A stretch of 64,000 nt of DNA. Source: Yimella lutea. GTDB taxonomy: Bacteria; Actinomycetota; Actinomycetes; Actinomycetales; Dermatophilaceae. The notes beneath the pieces are model-generated. The model ran no database searches and was not told the origin of the DNA. It worked only from the letters and a program-made list of their open reading frames with translations. Both the position numbers and the translations under genes were made by a program. The stretch covers positions 806,001 through 870,000 of the forward strand of contig NZ_VFMO01000001.1 of assembly GCF_006715095.1 (NCBI RefSeq). The letters run 5' to 3'. Below, piece after piece: positions 1 to 8,114 of this stretch; positions within the stretch are counted from its first letter, which is position 1; each line of letters opens with the position of its first letter.

Positions 1-28
1 GTCGGTGGGCTCGCCTAGGCTTGCCGCC

Positions 29-667
29 ATGTCGAACGCCACCGGTTGCAACGCCACCGGTTTCATCGTCTTCGAAGGTGGCGACGGCGCCGGCAAGACC
101 ACCCAGATCGAGGCGCTGGCCCAGTGGTTGCGCTCCGTCGAGCGCACAGTGGTGGTCACCCGTGAACCCGGCGGCACCCCCTTGGGCGCCCAGATCCGGC
201 AGTTGCTCCTGCACGGCGATCACGTCGAGCCGCGAGCCGAGGCGCTGCTGTTCGCAGCCGACCGTGCCCACCACATCGCGACGCTGGTCCGTCCGGCGCT
301 CGAGCGCGGTGATGTCGTGCTGCAGGACCGTTACCTCGACTCCTCGGTTGCTTATCAGGGGGAGGGGCGTGATCTCGATGCCGACGACGTCCGCCGCCTG
401 TCGATGTGGGCGACCCACGATCTGGTCCCCGACCTGACGATCGTCCTGGACGTCGACCCCGCCGTCGGCAGGGCCCGCCGCGGCGACTCCCACGACCGGC
501 TGGAGCGGGAGGCGGACGACTTCCATCACCGGGTCCGTCAGCAGTTCTTGGCCATGGCGCGCCAGGCACCCGAGCGCTACCTCGTCCTCGACGCCACACG
601 CGACCGCGACGAGCTCGCCGGCGAGATCCGCACCCGTGTCGCCGCGTTGCTCGGGATGAGGGCATGA
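29..667 (+). CDS. tmk: Thymidylate kinase
   Basis: Phosphorylates dTMP to dTDP with ATP in the cytoplasm, for dTTP supply. Visible motifs over 212 residues are the P-loop GGDGAGKTTQ near residue 17, the DRY-type segment QDRYLDSSVAYQG near 100, and an Arg-rich lid (RRGDSHDRLERE) near 150. I chose the ATG at 29 over the GTG at 5 because a TAGGCT hexamer (16-21) lies 7 nt before it, which suggests a leaderless mRNA. The stop overlaps the holB start (ATGA), so the two genes are translationally coupled. Length and motifs are normal for bacterial Tmk. Confidence 0.95.
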   Translation: MSNATGCNATGFIVFEGGDGAGKTTQIEALAQWLRSVERTVVVTREPGGTPLGAQIRQLLLHGDHVEPRAEALLFAADRAHHIATLVRPALERGDVVLQDRYLDSSVAYQGEGRDLDADDVRRLSMWATHDLVPDLTIVLDVDPAVGRARRGDSHDRLEREADDFHHRVRQQFLAMARQAPERYLVLDATRDRDELAGEIRTRVAALLGMRA

Positions 668-1824
668 GTCCGGCCACCGGAGTGGAGTCCGGCGTCTGGG
701 CCGATGTCGTCGGTCAGCCCGAGGTCGTCGCCACGCTGCAGCGAGCCGTCACCACCCCGGGATCCATGACGCACGCGTGGTTGTTCACGGGCCCGCCTGG
801 TTCGGGACGCTCCACTGCGGCCCGGGCGTTCGCCGCCGCTCTGCAGTGCCCCGACAACGGGTGTGGCGCCTGCCGGGAATGTCGAACGGTGATCGACGGC
901 TCGCACGCCGATCTCACCGTGTTGGCCACGCAGGGTCTGTCGATCCAGGTGCGCGACGCCCGCGAACTCGCCGTCGCCGCTCAGCACTCGCCGTCCGTCG
1001 GGCCGTGGCAGGTCATCCTCATCGAGGACGCCGACCGCCTCACCGAGCGCGCCGCCGATGCCCTGCTGAAGGCCTTGGAGGAACCGGTCGCCCGCACTGT
1101 GTGGTTGCTGTGCGCACCCAGCCTCGAGGACGTCATCATCACCATCCGCTCCCGCTCACGGCACGTCCGGTTGCGCACCCCGTCCATCGAGGCGGTGGCC
1201 GACCTGCTCGAGCGTCGCGACGGCGTCCCGAAGGAACAGGGTCTGCTTGCCGCTGCAGCGGCACAGTCCCATGTCGGTCTGGCCAAGCGCCTGGCCAAGG
1301 ACGACGCCGCCCGGGGGCGGCGCTCCGACACCCTCAACCTCGCCGGGTCCATCCGGTCGCTCGGCGACGCGATCCGCGCGGCCGAGGCACTCGACACCCT
1401 CGCCAAGCAGGAGTCGGCAGCAGCCGCGGGTGAACGCGACGCGGCCGAACGCGAGCGACTGCTCGAGCAGCTCGGCGCCGATGCCGCAGCCCGCACCCAG
1501 CCACCGCACGTCCGTTCACAATTGGCGGCGCTCGAGAAAGAACAGAAGACCCGCGCCACGCGCATCACCCGGGATGTCATCGACCGGTCTCTGGTCGATC
1601 TGATGTCCATCTACCGCGACGCGCTGGTGACGCAGACGGGTAGCCGGGTCCCATTGATCAACCAGGACCACCGCGTCCAGGTCGAGACCCTCGCGCAGCA
1701 CGCCCCCGAATCGTTGCTCGGGGCGATGGACGCGATCGGCACCGCCCGCGAGCGCATCGACGCCAACGTCCCGCCGCTGCTGGCCCTGGAAGCGATGATG
1801 ATCTCGCTGCGCGTGCAGGTATGA
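664..1824 (+). CDS. holB: DNA polymerase III delta-prime subunit
   Basis: Clamp-loader subunit of the replicative polymerase (386 aa). The N-terminal AAA+ domain has GPPGSGRSTAARA, in which the Walker A Lys is Arg. This fits delta-prime, which does not hydrolyse ATP. A four-Cys zinc site (CPDNGCGACREC) follows. The ORF extends upstream to 406, but the ATG at 664 overlaps the tmk stop by ATGA and matches the family N-terminus. The C-terminal half is the collar domain. tmk-holB adjacency is typical of actinobacteria. Confidence 0.93.
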   Translation: MSPATGVESGVWADVVGQPEVVATLQRAVTTPGSMTHAWLFTGPPGSGRSTAARAFAAALQCPDNGCGACRECRTVIDGSHADLTVLATQGLSIQVRDARELAVAAQHSPSVGPWQVILIEDADRLTERAADALLKALEEPVARTVWLLCAPSLEDVIITIRSRSRHVRLRTPSIEAVADLLERRDGVPKEQGLLAAAAAQSHVGLAKRLAKDDAARGRRSDTLNLAGSIRSLGDAIRAAEALDTLAKQESAAAAGERDAAERERLLEQLGADAAARTQPPHVRSQLAALEKEQKTRATRITRDVIDRSLVDLMSIYRDALVTQTGSRVPLINQDHRVQVETLAQHAPESLLGAMDAIGTARERIDANVPPLLALEAMMISLRVQV

Positions 1825-1845
1825 CCTGACGTAGCGTTGAGGACC

Positions 1846-3438
1846 ATGAGCCGCACCTCACTCACCTCCTCGCGCCGAACCGGACGGTCGACGCTCGCAC
1901 TGCTCGCCGCGTCCGCGCTGGCCCTCAGCGCCTGCAGCGGTGGTTCGGACGACGGGGCGAGCACCTCGTCCCCAGTCGGCTCCCAGCCCTCGTCCGGCGC
2001 CGCCACGACGTCCGGTTCTTCTTCGGCCGGCGCGGCGGACCCGGCCAAGGCGCTGGAGAAGTTCTACACGCAGAAGCTGACGTGGGGCGACTGCGAAGGC
2101 GTGAAGTGCGCCAAGCTCACCGTTCCGGTCGACTACGCCGACCCGGGTGGCCAGACGATCCAACTCGCGTTGTCGAAGGTCGCCGCGAAGGGCAAGGCCA
2201 AAGGCTCCCTCGTGGTCAACCCGGGCGGTCCCGGGGCGAGCGGCTACGACTACGGCGCGATGGCCGACGGGGTCGTGACGCCGAAGGTGCTCGAGTCGTT
2301 CGACGTCGTCGGGTTCGACCCGCGCGGCGTGGGGCGCTCGGCGCCGATCACCTGTGCGTCCGACGCCGAGATGGACACCATGCTCGGCATCGACCCGACT
2401 CCCGACGACAAGACCGAGCAGTCCTCGGTGCAGAAGTCGGTCGGCACCTTCGCGCAGGCCTGCAAGGACAAGGCCGGACCGCTGCTCGGGCACGTCTCCA
2501 CCGTCGAGGTGGCCAAGGATCTCGACGTGCTGCGCGCCGCACTCGGCAGCGAGAAGCTGGACTACCTCGGCTTCTCCTACGGAACCTTCATCGGATCGAC
2601 CTACGCCGACCTGTTCCCCCAGCGCGTCGGACGCTTCGTGCTCGACGGCGTGGTGCCGCCCGACGTCACCTCCCAGGAGATGAACCTCGGACAGGCCACC
2701 GGATTCGAGGCAGCGACCCGCAGCTATGTCGAGGACTGTGTCAGCAAGGGCGACTGCTATCTCGGCTCGACCGTCGACGCCGGCATGCAGCGCATCCGCA
2801 CATTCCTGAAGCAGCTCGACGCCAAGCCGTTGCCGATCTCCGGCGAAGGCCCGGTCACCCGGTTCACCGAGGGCTGGGCCACGCTCGGTCTCGCGCTCGG
2901 GTTCTACTCCAAGGCGAGTTGGCCGTCCCTGACCGAGGCGCTGAAGGCGGCGATGGGCGGCGACCCCAAGCCGCTGATGGCAATGGCCAACCAGTACGCC
3001 GGCCGACAGGCCAACGGTGCCTACCGGGACAACTCGATGCAGGCGTTCTACGCGGTGTCGTGTCTCGACCGTAAGGCGAGCAACAACCTGGACGAATATG
3101 CAAAGGACGCAACGGAGTTCGCCAAGAAGGCGCCGACCTGGGGCAACATGCTGGCCTGGGGTTCGCTCACCTGCGGCGAGTGGAAGGTGCCGGCGACCGG
3201 CAAGCAGAAGAAGGTCACCGCCGACGGCACCGGCCCGATCCTGGTGATCGGCAACACCCGTGACCCCGCGACGCCGCTCGCCTTCGCGCAGCGTCTGGCA
3301 AAGGACCTCAAGCACGCGCGCCTGCTCACCTTCGACGCCGACGGACATACCGCCTACGGCCAGAGCGAGTGCGTCAACGACGCCGTCGACGGGTACTTGC
3401 TGAACGGCACTCTGCCGCCGGACGGCCAGACCTGCTGA
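1846..3438 (+). CDS. Secreted lipoprotein alpha/beta-hydrolase, tripeptidyl-aminopeptidase (TAP) type
   Basis: Probable exported serine peptidase/esterase of 530 aa. The N-terminus carries basic residues, a hydrophobic stretch and a lipobox (LALSACSGG), so it is likely a lipid-anchored protein outside the membrane. A Ser/Thr/Gly-rich linker precedes the alpha/beta-hydrolase fold. Catalytic candidates are Ser in GFSYGTF, Asp in GNTRDPATPLAF and His in DADGHTAYG, the last two in the C-terminal TAP-like region. The ATG at 1846 is 8 nt after TAGCGT (1832-1837), suggesting a leaderless start; a TTG at 1837 is the alternative. A TAP-like hydrolase after holB is common in actinobacteria. The substrate is unknown. 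Confidence 0.85.
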   Translation: MSRTSLTSSRRTGRSTLALLAASALALSACSGGSDDGASTSSPVGSQPSSGAATTSGSSSAGAADPAKALEKFYTQKLTWGDCEGVKCAKLTVPVDYADPGGQTIQLALSKVAAKGKAKGSLVVNPGGPGASGYDYGAMADGVVTPKVLESFDVVGFDPRGVGRSAPITCASDAEMDTMLGIDPTPDDKTEQSSVQKSVGTFAQACKDKAGPLLGHVSTVEVAKDLDVLRAALGSEKLDYLGFSYGTFIGSTYADLFPQRVGRFVLDGVVPPDVTSQEMNLGQATGFEAATRSYVEDCVSKGDCYLGSTVDAGMQRIRTFLKQLDAKPLPISGEGPVTRFTEGWATLGLALGFYSKASWPSLTEALKAAMGGDPKPLMAMANQYAGRQANGAYRDNSMQAFYAVSCLDRKASNNLDEYAKDATEFAKKAPTWGNMLAWGSLTCGEWKVPATGKQKKVTADGTGPILVIGNTRDPATPLAFAQRLAKDLKHARLLTFDADGHTAYGQSECVNDAVDGYLLNGTLPPDGQTC

Positions 3439-3493
3439 CGGCGAACCTCGCCCGCAGGACCGCGTAGCTCGCGGGCAGTCGTACGGTTCTCGG

Positions 3494-4138
3494 GTGAGTT
3501 TTCGACCCGTTGCCCTGTTCGACTTCGACGGCACCCTGGCCGACACGATCCCGCTGATCGTGCAGTCCTACCACCACACCTTGGAGACCTCCGGGTTGCC
3601 GGCGGTGGACGAGGTGGAGGTGCGTTCGTGGATCGGGCGTCCGCTGCAGCCGGTGTTCGAGGAGCGTTACCCGGGCCGCGGCGAAGAGCTGACCGCGACC
3701 TACCGTGACTGGAACCTCGCCCAGCACGACGCCCTGATCGAGCGCGTCGAGGGCATGCCGGAGCTGCTGAAGTCGCTGTCCGACAAGGGGATCCGGCTCG
3801 GCGTCGTTTCATCGAAGAAGGCGTCCACTGTCCTGCAGGGATTGCGGGTGGTCGGGTTGGACGAGGCGATCGACGTGCTGGCCGGGATGGACGAGACGGC
3901 CAAGCACAAGCCCGAACCCGACCCGCTGCTGTTCGCCGCCGATGCTCTCGGTGCCGACCCGTCGGACTGCGTGTACATCGGTGACGCGGACGTCGACGTG
4001 CTGGCCGCTCGCGCGGCGGGCATGGCGTCCGTCGCGGTGACCTGGGGTGCCGGTACGCGTGAGGTGCTGGAGTCACTGGACCCCGACGCGATCGTCGACA
4101 CGGTGGACGAACTGCGGGAGTTCCTGCTCAGCGGCTGA
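3494..4138 (+). CDS. HAD-superfamily phosphatase (Pgp/PpaX-like)
   Basis: Cytoplasmic phosphatase of 214 aa with all four HAD motifs: DFDGTLADT near residue 9 (nucleophile and acid Asp), a Ser motif (VVSSKKAS) near 100, a Lys loop (KHKPEPDP) near 138, and the acidic motif GDADVD near 160. The helical cap after motif I is typical of phosphoglycolate phosphatase or pyrophosphatase PpaX, but the substrate cannot be read from sequence. GTG at 3494 is 6 nt after TACGGT (3482-3487), a leaderless arrangement. Its 3' end overlaps the degraded sigma factor on the other strand by 11 nt. Confidence 0.85.
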   Translation: MSFRPVALFDFDGTLADTIPLIVQSYHHTLETSGLPAVDEVEVRSWIGRPLQPVFEERYPGRGEELTATYRDWNLAQHDALIERVEGMPELLKSLSDKGIRLGVVSSKKASTVLQGLRVVGLDEAIDVLAGMDETAKHKPEPDPLLFAADALGADPSDCVYIGDADVDVLAARAAGMASVAVTWGAGTREVLESLDPDAIVDTVDELREFLLSG

Positions 4139-4810
4139 CCCGTGCGGCCTTGGCGTTGAGGTAGCGCTGCTCGGGGATGCTGTGCGTCAGGCTCGCCGCG
4201 AGAGCGAACGCCGCGCGGGCCGGCTCATCCTCCCCGGCGAGTTCGAGCAGGTGCGCGCGGGTGGCATGGAGTCGGTGGTTCCCCCGTTGTGCCGGGTCGG
4301 CGAGCAGCGGTCGGTCGGCGCGGTGAGCCCGGCCTCACGGATCGTGGTCTTCGCGCGACTGATCCGTTGCCCGATGGTCGCCGAGGGCATGAGCAGCAGG
4401 TCCGCTATCCGGTGGGTCGGCAGCCCGGCGACTGCTCGCAGGGTCAGGGCGACCCGGGACGTGTCCGACAGCTGCGGGTGGGCGCACAACAACAGCATCC
4501 GCAGGGTGTCGTCGTCGCCGATCGGATCGCCGACCACGGGGTCGTCCAGGCGCTCCTGCAGTGCATACCGATCGATCCTGGCCGCCTCGGCGTCGACCGA
4601 GCGGCGGTGGTCGATGATCTTGCGGGACGCGACCCGGATCAGCCAGGCGCGTGGACTCTGCGGCGCACCGTCGGCGGGCCACTGCGCCGCCGCCGCGAGC
4701 AGTGCTTCCTGGACGGCGTCCTCGCAGTCGTGGAACGAACGGTGCCGACGCAGCAGCGCGGCGAGGACGTGCGGCGCCTCGTGCCGCCACACGTCCTCAC
4801 TGATCGTCAC
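4128..4810 (-). pseudogene. Deleted and frameshifted ECF42-type sigma factor (YCII-associated)
   Basis: The frame from the GTG at 4810 encodes sigma region 2 (HDCEDAVQEALLAAA) and region 4 (AGLPTHRIADLLLMPSATIG) up to about residue 155. It then runs into sequence with no family resemblance and stops at 4187. From about 4330 down to the stop at 4128, a different frame reads as the expected C-terminus of this family (NHRLHATRAHLLELAG ... SIPEQRYLNAKAARVS). Intact members are about 400 aa with a large C-terminal SnoaL/TPR-like extension, so roughly 200 central residues are missing and the two ends are out of frame. The GTGA overlap with the upstream YCII gene keeps the usual operon order. Confidence 0.85.
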
Positions 4811-5118
4811 TGGTCCTCGCCGCCGGGCCACATCGTCGGCCGCAACTCGATCGTCTCGCCCGGACCGGCGAACTTCGCCGCGACTTCTTCGGCGCGAGCG
4901 CGGTCCTGCACATCGACGAGGAAGAAGCCGGCGAACTGTTCCTTGGTCTCGGCGTACGGGCCGTCGGACGCGATCGGGTCGCCGTTCTTGACCCGGTAGA
5001 GGGTCGAGGACTTCGGGTCACCCAGTGCTTCGCCGCCGATCAGTTCACCCTGCTTGCCCAGTTCCTCCAGGAACGCGTCGGGCGTCCACCCGTGCTGTAG
5101 TTCGCCGGCGTCATGCAT
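4807..5118 (-). CDS. YCII-domain protein, possibly N-terminally truncated
   Basis: Partner of the ECF42 sigma factor. The recognisable YCII core is GELIGGEAL followed by DGPYAETKEQFAGFFLVDV (about residues 27-70); 103 aa in total. In the family these small proteins are encoded next to the sigma factor and are thought to bind a small ligand; the role is unproven. The usual first beta strand (MKY-like) is missing. The frame stays open upstream as far as the tRNA terminator but has no ATG, GTG or TTG, so the original start may have been lost. With a broken sigma gene just downstream, this is probably a decaying module. Confidence 0.6.
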   Translation of the reverse strand: MHDAGELQHGWTPDAFLEELGKQGELIGGEALGDPKSSTLYRVKNGDPIASDGPYAETKEQFAGFFLVDVQDRARAEEVAAKFAGPGETIELRPTMWPGGEDQ

Positions 5119-5219
5119 CCCGAACGCCGGAATCTCGGGATCATCGTGGCCATGGGGCTTCGAACTGCAGCAGTTTGCGTACGACTCACCGTGGATTCCG
5201 AAGTGGATCGACGAAGAAA

Positions 5220-5241
5220 GGCCCCCGGCGGACCGGGGGCC
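5220..5241 (-). terminator. Rho-independent terminator of tRNA-Thr
   Basis: A perfect 9-bp GC stem (5220-5228 with 5233-5241) with a 4-nt loop. On the minus strand it is followed by TTTCTT. It lies 7 nt past the 3' end of the tRNA gene. Confidence 0.8.
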
Positions 5242-5248
5242 TTGACTG

Positions 5249-5322
5249 AGCCGCTTGTCGGAATCGAACCGACGACCTATTCATTACGAGTGAATCGCTC
5301 TGGCCAACTGAGCTAAAGCGGC
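5249..5322 (-). tRNA. tRNA-Thr (anticodon CGT)
   Basis: 74 nt without an encoded CCA. The acceptor arms GCCGCTT and AAGCGGC pair fully. The D arm contains AGCTCAGTTGG. The anticodon stem is ATTCA/TGAAT with loop CTCGTAA, giving CGT for ACG codons, and the T arm is GTCGG-TTCGATT-CCGAC. A strong terminator follows. A plus-strand open frame across it (containing IEPTTYSLRVNR) is an artefact of the tRNA sequence. Confidence 0.96.
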
Positions 5323-5442
5323 GCCGCAACCGGCAGCGCGGACGCGCACGGATGCGATCAGCGAGTATACGCGCCGGGTGTGTATCCGCCGAATCGAGCG
5401 GCCGGACTACGGCCGATCGCTCGGGGCTGCGATCATCGAGGG

Positions 5443-5661
5443 GTGAACGAGCTCGCCATGTTGCCCGCGAAGTCCGAAGCCCTCGGCATGGGACCGACGT
5501 TCATCATGTTCTCGATGGGGTTCGTCGCAATCTTCGTGATCATGGTGATGATCGGCGAACGCCGTAATCGCAACAAGCCGCGTCAGGAGCCGATCCGCAA
5601 GCCGGTGCTGGTGCAGAAGGACGAGGAGCGCAAGCGTCGCAAGGAGCAGGGCGACCTCTGA
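5443..5661 (+). CDS. Small single-pass membrane protein, unknown function
   Basis: A 72-aa protein with one membrane helix at about residues 19-39 (TFIMFSMGFVAIFVIMVMIG) and a highly basic, charged tail (KDEERKRRKEQGDL). No family is recognised. GTG at 5443 follows a degenerate -10-like GATCAT by 6 nt; an internal ATG at 5458 is the alternative start. The composition (membrane helix, basic cytoplasmic tail, third-position GC) supports a real gene. It stands alone between tRNA-Thr and a repeat patch. Confidence 0.6.
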   Translation: MNELAMLPAKSEALGMGPTFIMFSMGFVAIFVIMVMIGERRNRNKPRQEPIRKPVLVQKDEERKRRKEQGDL

Positions 5662-5761
5662 GTGCTGCCGGGACGACGCCGATCCACCATTGAACGCCGA
5701 GTGGGCTCGGTACCGCAGCGCACCTTGGTTTCGGCGCGCGCTGCCTCCTTCGTCGGCAGCG

Positions 5762-5850
5762 CGGCTCAACCAGCGGAGTGGGTGGTTCGGCTCAACCAGC
5801 GGAGTGGGTGGTTCGGCTCAGCCCGCGGAGTGGGTGGTTCGGCTCAGCCA
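5762..5850 (+). repeat. 26-bp direct tandem repeats, about 3.4 copies
   Basis: Copies start at 5762, 5788 and 5814, with a partial copy from 5840. The first two are identical; the third differs at two bases. The array is head to tail without spacers, so it is not a CRISPR. The last partial copy runs into the stop region of the hydrolase on the minus strand. The rest of 5662-5843 shows no gene. Confidence 0.9.
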
Positions 5851-6701
5851 GCGTTGACGCGCTCGATGATCGCCTCGGCGACGTCGTCCGTGCGGGTCTC
5901 GGGCAACCAGTGCCCGGCCGGCAACTCGATGAAGTGGTACGGCCCGTCGCAGAACTCCTCGGTCTTCTCCGCCGCCGCACGACCGAGTGCGAAGTCCTTG
6001 CTGCCCCAGATGTAGGTCGCCGGGATCGACACGTGCTTTGCGCCGCCGCCCTCCGACTTCTTGCGTCCGGGCTTGGCGTTCGCGACCAAGGAGGCGCGGC
6101 TGGACAAGGAGCGGTACCAACCCAGCGGTCCGTGCAACGACTCCGGGGTGCTGAAGCGAGCCACGTAGCGATCGGCGTACGAGTCGGGAAGTCCGGTGCG
6201 CGAGAACATCTTTCGCATCCCGCGCGACATCTGCAGTTCGGGCAGGAAAGGCACCTGGAACGCTGCCATGTACCAGCTCTTGCGCCACTGCCCGCCGTGC
6301 TGCAGTGCCCAGGCCATCGCAGCCGGGTGCGGCGTCGACAACACGGTCACCGTCGAGACCAGGTCGGGCCGGTGCGCCGCCATCGACCACGCGACCGCGC
6401 CTCCCCAGTCGTGCCCGACCAGGTGCACCTTCTCGGCGCCGCTCGCCTCGACCAGTGCCGCGATGTCGCCGATCAACTCACGGATGTCGTACGCCGCCCG
6501 ACCCTTCGGCGTGGCGCCGGGGGAGTAGCCACGCTGGTCGGGGGCAAGTGTGCGCAGCCCGGCGTCGTTGAGACGTTCTGACACACCCGTCCATGCGGTG
6601 CCATCCTGTGGGAAGCCGTGCAGCAGAACGACCACCTCACCGTCGCGGGGGCCGCTGTCGGTCACGTCGAAGACCAGTCCGTCACGCTCGAAATTCTGCA
6701 T
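5844..6701 (-). CDS. Alpha/beta-fold hydrolase, epoxide-hydrolase / haloalkane-dehalogenase type
   Basis: A 285-aa soluble hydrolase. The oxyanion motif is HGFPQ near residue 29. The nucleophile elbow GHDWGG (near 97-102) has Asp rather than Ser, the hallmark of epoxide hydrolases and dehalogenases. The closing His is in AGHWLPETRTDD near the C-terminus. A cap domain with aromatic residues lies between. ATG at 6701 matches the conserved N-terminus; an upstream in-frame extension to 6770 has no family support. The natural substrate is unknown. Its promoter must overlap the start of the divergent MFS gene. Confidence 0.85.
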   Translation of the reverse strand: MQNFERDGLVFDVTDSGPRDGEVVVLLHGFPQDGTAWTGVSERLNDAGLRTLAPDQRGYSPGATPKGRAAYDIRELIGDIAALVEASGAEKVHLVGHDWGGAVAWSMAAHRPDLVSTVTVLSTPHPAAMAWALQHGGQWRKSWYMAAFQVPFLPELQMSRGMRKMFSRTGLPDSYADRYVARFSTPESLHGPLGWYRSLSSRASLVANAKPGRKKSEGGGAKHVSIPATYIWGSKDFALGRAAAEKTEEFCDGPYHFIELPAGHWLPETRTDDVAEAIIERVNAG

Positions 6702-6742
6702 GGGGACGAGCCTGACACGTCGAACCCACAAAGGAGGACGAA

Positions 6743-8059
6743 GTGAGCACGGCGCCGGTTGCGTATCCACTCGGCGGACGACGGGCCTGGTTCGTCTGGG
6801 GCGCGGCGCTGCTGGTCTACGTGCTCGCCGTCTTCCACCGGGCCTCGCTCGGCGTCGCGGGGGTGCTCGCTGCCGAACGCTTCCACATCACCTCGGCGCA
6901 GCTGGCCGTTTTCACCATGGTGCAGCTGCTGGTCTACGCCGCGATGCAGGTGCCGGTCGGAGCGATGCTCGACCGCTTCGGCTCGCGCGCCCTGCTGACC
7001 ACCGGTCTGGCGATGATGACCCTCGCACAGGCCGGGTTCGCGTTCGCCCACACGTTCGGAGCCGGCGTGCTCGCGCGGGTGTTCGTGGGCATGGGGGACG
7101 CGATGGTGTTCGTGTCCGTGCTGCGACTGGTCGCGCTGTGGTTTCCGCCGGCGCGCTCCGCGATGGTCACCCAGGCGACCGGATGGGCCGGACAGGTCGG
7201 CTCGATCCTTGCCGCGGGTCCGTTGTCGGCCGCCCTGCACACGTACGGCTGGCAGCGATCGTTCCTGATCGCGTCCGGTTCCGGTGTGGTCGTCGCGATC
7301 GTCATGCTGCTGGTCGTCCGCGACACCCCCTACCTCGACCCGAATCGCACGAAGCTGCGCATGCGCTCCGTCGGACGCGCGTTGCGTTCGGCCTGGCGGA
7401 CGCCGGGCACCCAGCTCGGCCTGTGGTGCCATTTCACCGCACAGTTCAGCGCGACGGTCTTTGCGATGATCTGGGGATTCCCGTACCTGACCGTCGGATT
7501 GGGGATGTCCTCGGGGGAGGCGAGTGCCCTGCTCACGCTGATGGTGATCACCGGGATCATGGTCTCGCCGTTCATCGGCGGGTTCACCGTCCGCTTCCCG
7601 TATTCGCGGTCGACGCTCGTGCTCGGCCTCGTTCTCGCCATCGTGGCGACGTGGACGGTCGTGCTGCTGTGGCCTGGACGTCCGCCGACCCCGCTGGTCG
7701 TGCTGCTCGGCATCATGATGTCGATCGGCGGACCCGGATCGATGGTCGGCTTCGACCTCGCCCGCACCTTCAACCCGCCGGACCGCATCGGCTCGGCCAC
7801 CGGCATCGTCAACGTCGGTGGGTTCACCGCATCCCTGTGCACCGTCGTCCTGATCGGCGTGGTGCTCGACCGTGTCTCCCCGGGTGGGCCTGCGACCTGG
7901 ACCAACAACAGCTTCCGAGCGGCGTGGTGCGTTCAGTACATCGTCTGGACGATCGGCATCGTGCAGATCGTGCGGCTGCGTCGTCTGGCCCGGGCGGAGA
8001 TCGACACCAACCCCGAGATGGAGCACCTGCGTCGCCGGATCTCCAAGCGGCACGGCTGA
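6743..8059 (+). CDS. MFS transporter
   Basis: A 438-aa membrane protein with about 12 predicted helices. The motif-A-like loop between helices 2 and 3 reads GAMLDRFGSRALL. It resembles the nitrate/sugar-phosphate/hexuronate branch of the major facilitator superfamily, but the substrate cannot be assigned. The GTG start has an excellent ribosome site (AAGGAGG, spaced 6 nt), unlike its leaderless neighbours. The gene is divergent from the hydrolase, with 41 bp between start codons. Confidence 0.85.
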   Translation: MSTAPVAYPLGGRRAWFVWGAALLVYVLAVFHRASLGVAGVLAAERFHITSAQLAVFTMVQLLVYAAMQVPVGAMLDRFGSRALLTTGLAMMTLAQAGFAFAHTFGAGVLARVFVGMGDAMVFVSVLRLVALWFPPARSAMVTQATGWAGQVGSILAAGPLSAALHTYGWQRSFLIASGSGVVVAIVMLLVVRDTPYLDPNRTKLRMRSVGRALRSAWRTPGTQLGLWCHFTAQFSATVFAMIWGFPYLTVGLGMSSGEASALLTLMVITGIMVSPFIGGFTVRFPYSRSTLVLGLVLAIVATWTVVLLWPGRPPTPLVVLLGIMMSIGGPGSMVGFDLARTFNPPDRIGSATGIVNVGGFTASLCTVVLIGVVLDRVSPGGPATWTNNSFRAAWCVQYIVWTIGIVQIVRLRRLARAEIDTNPEMEHLRRRISKRHG

Positions 8060-8114
8060 CCAGCCCGCCGCCGTTACGCTCGCACCTGACGTACGAGCGT
8101 GCGGAAGGGAAGCA

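Noticed and set aside
1858..3546. 562-codon minus-strand ORF opposite the TAP hydrolase
   Set aside because: A shadow frame; the plus strand has a lipobox and a complete catalytic triad.
5113..5316. Plus-strand ORF containing IEPTTYSLRVNR
   Set aside because: It is the classic false ORF made by the antisense of a tRNA gene; tRNA-Thr folds perfectly here.
5762..5850. Possible CRISPR array
   Set aside because: Repeats are directly adjacent with no spacers and there are no cas genes.
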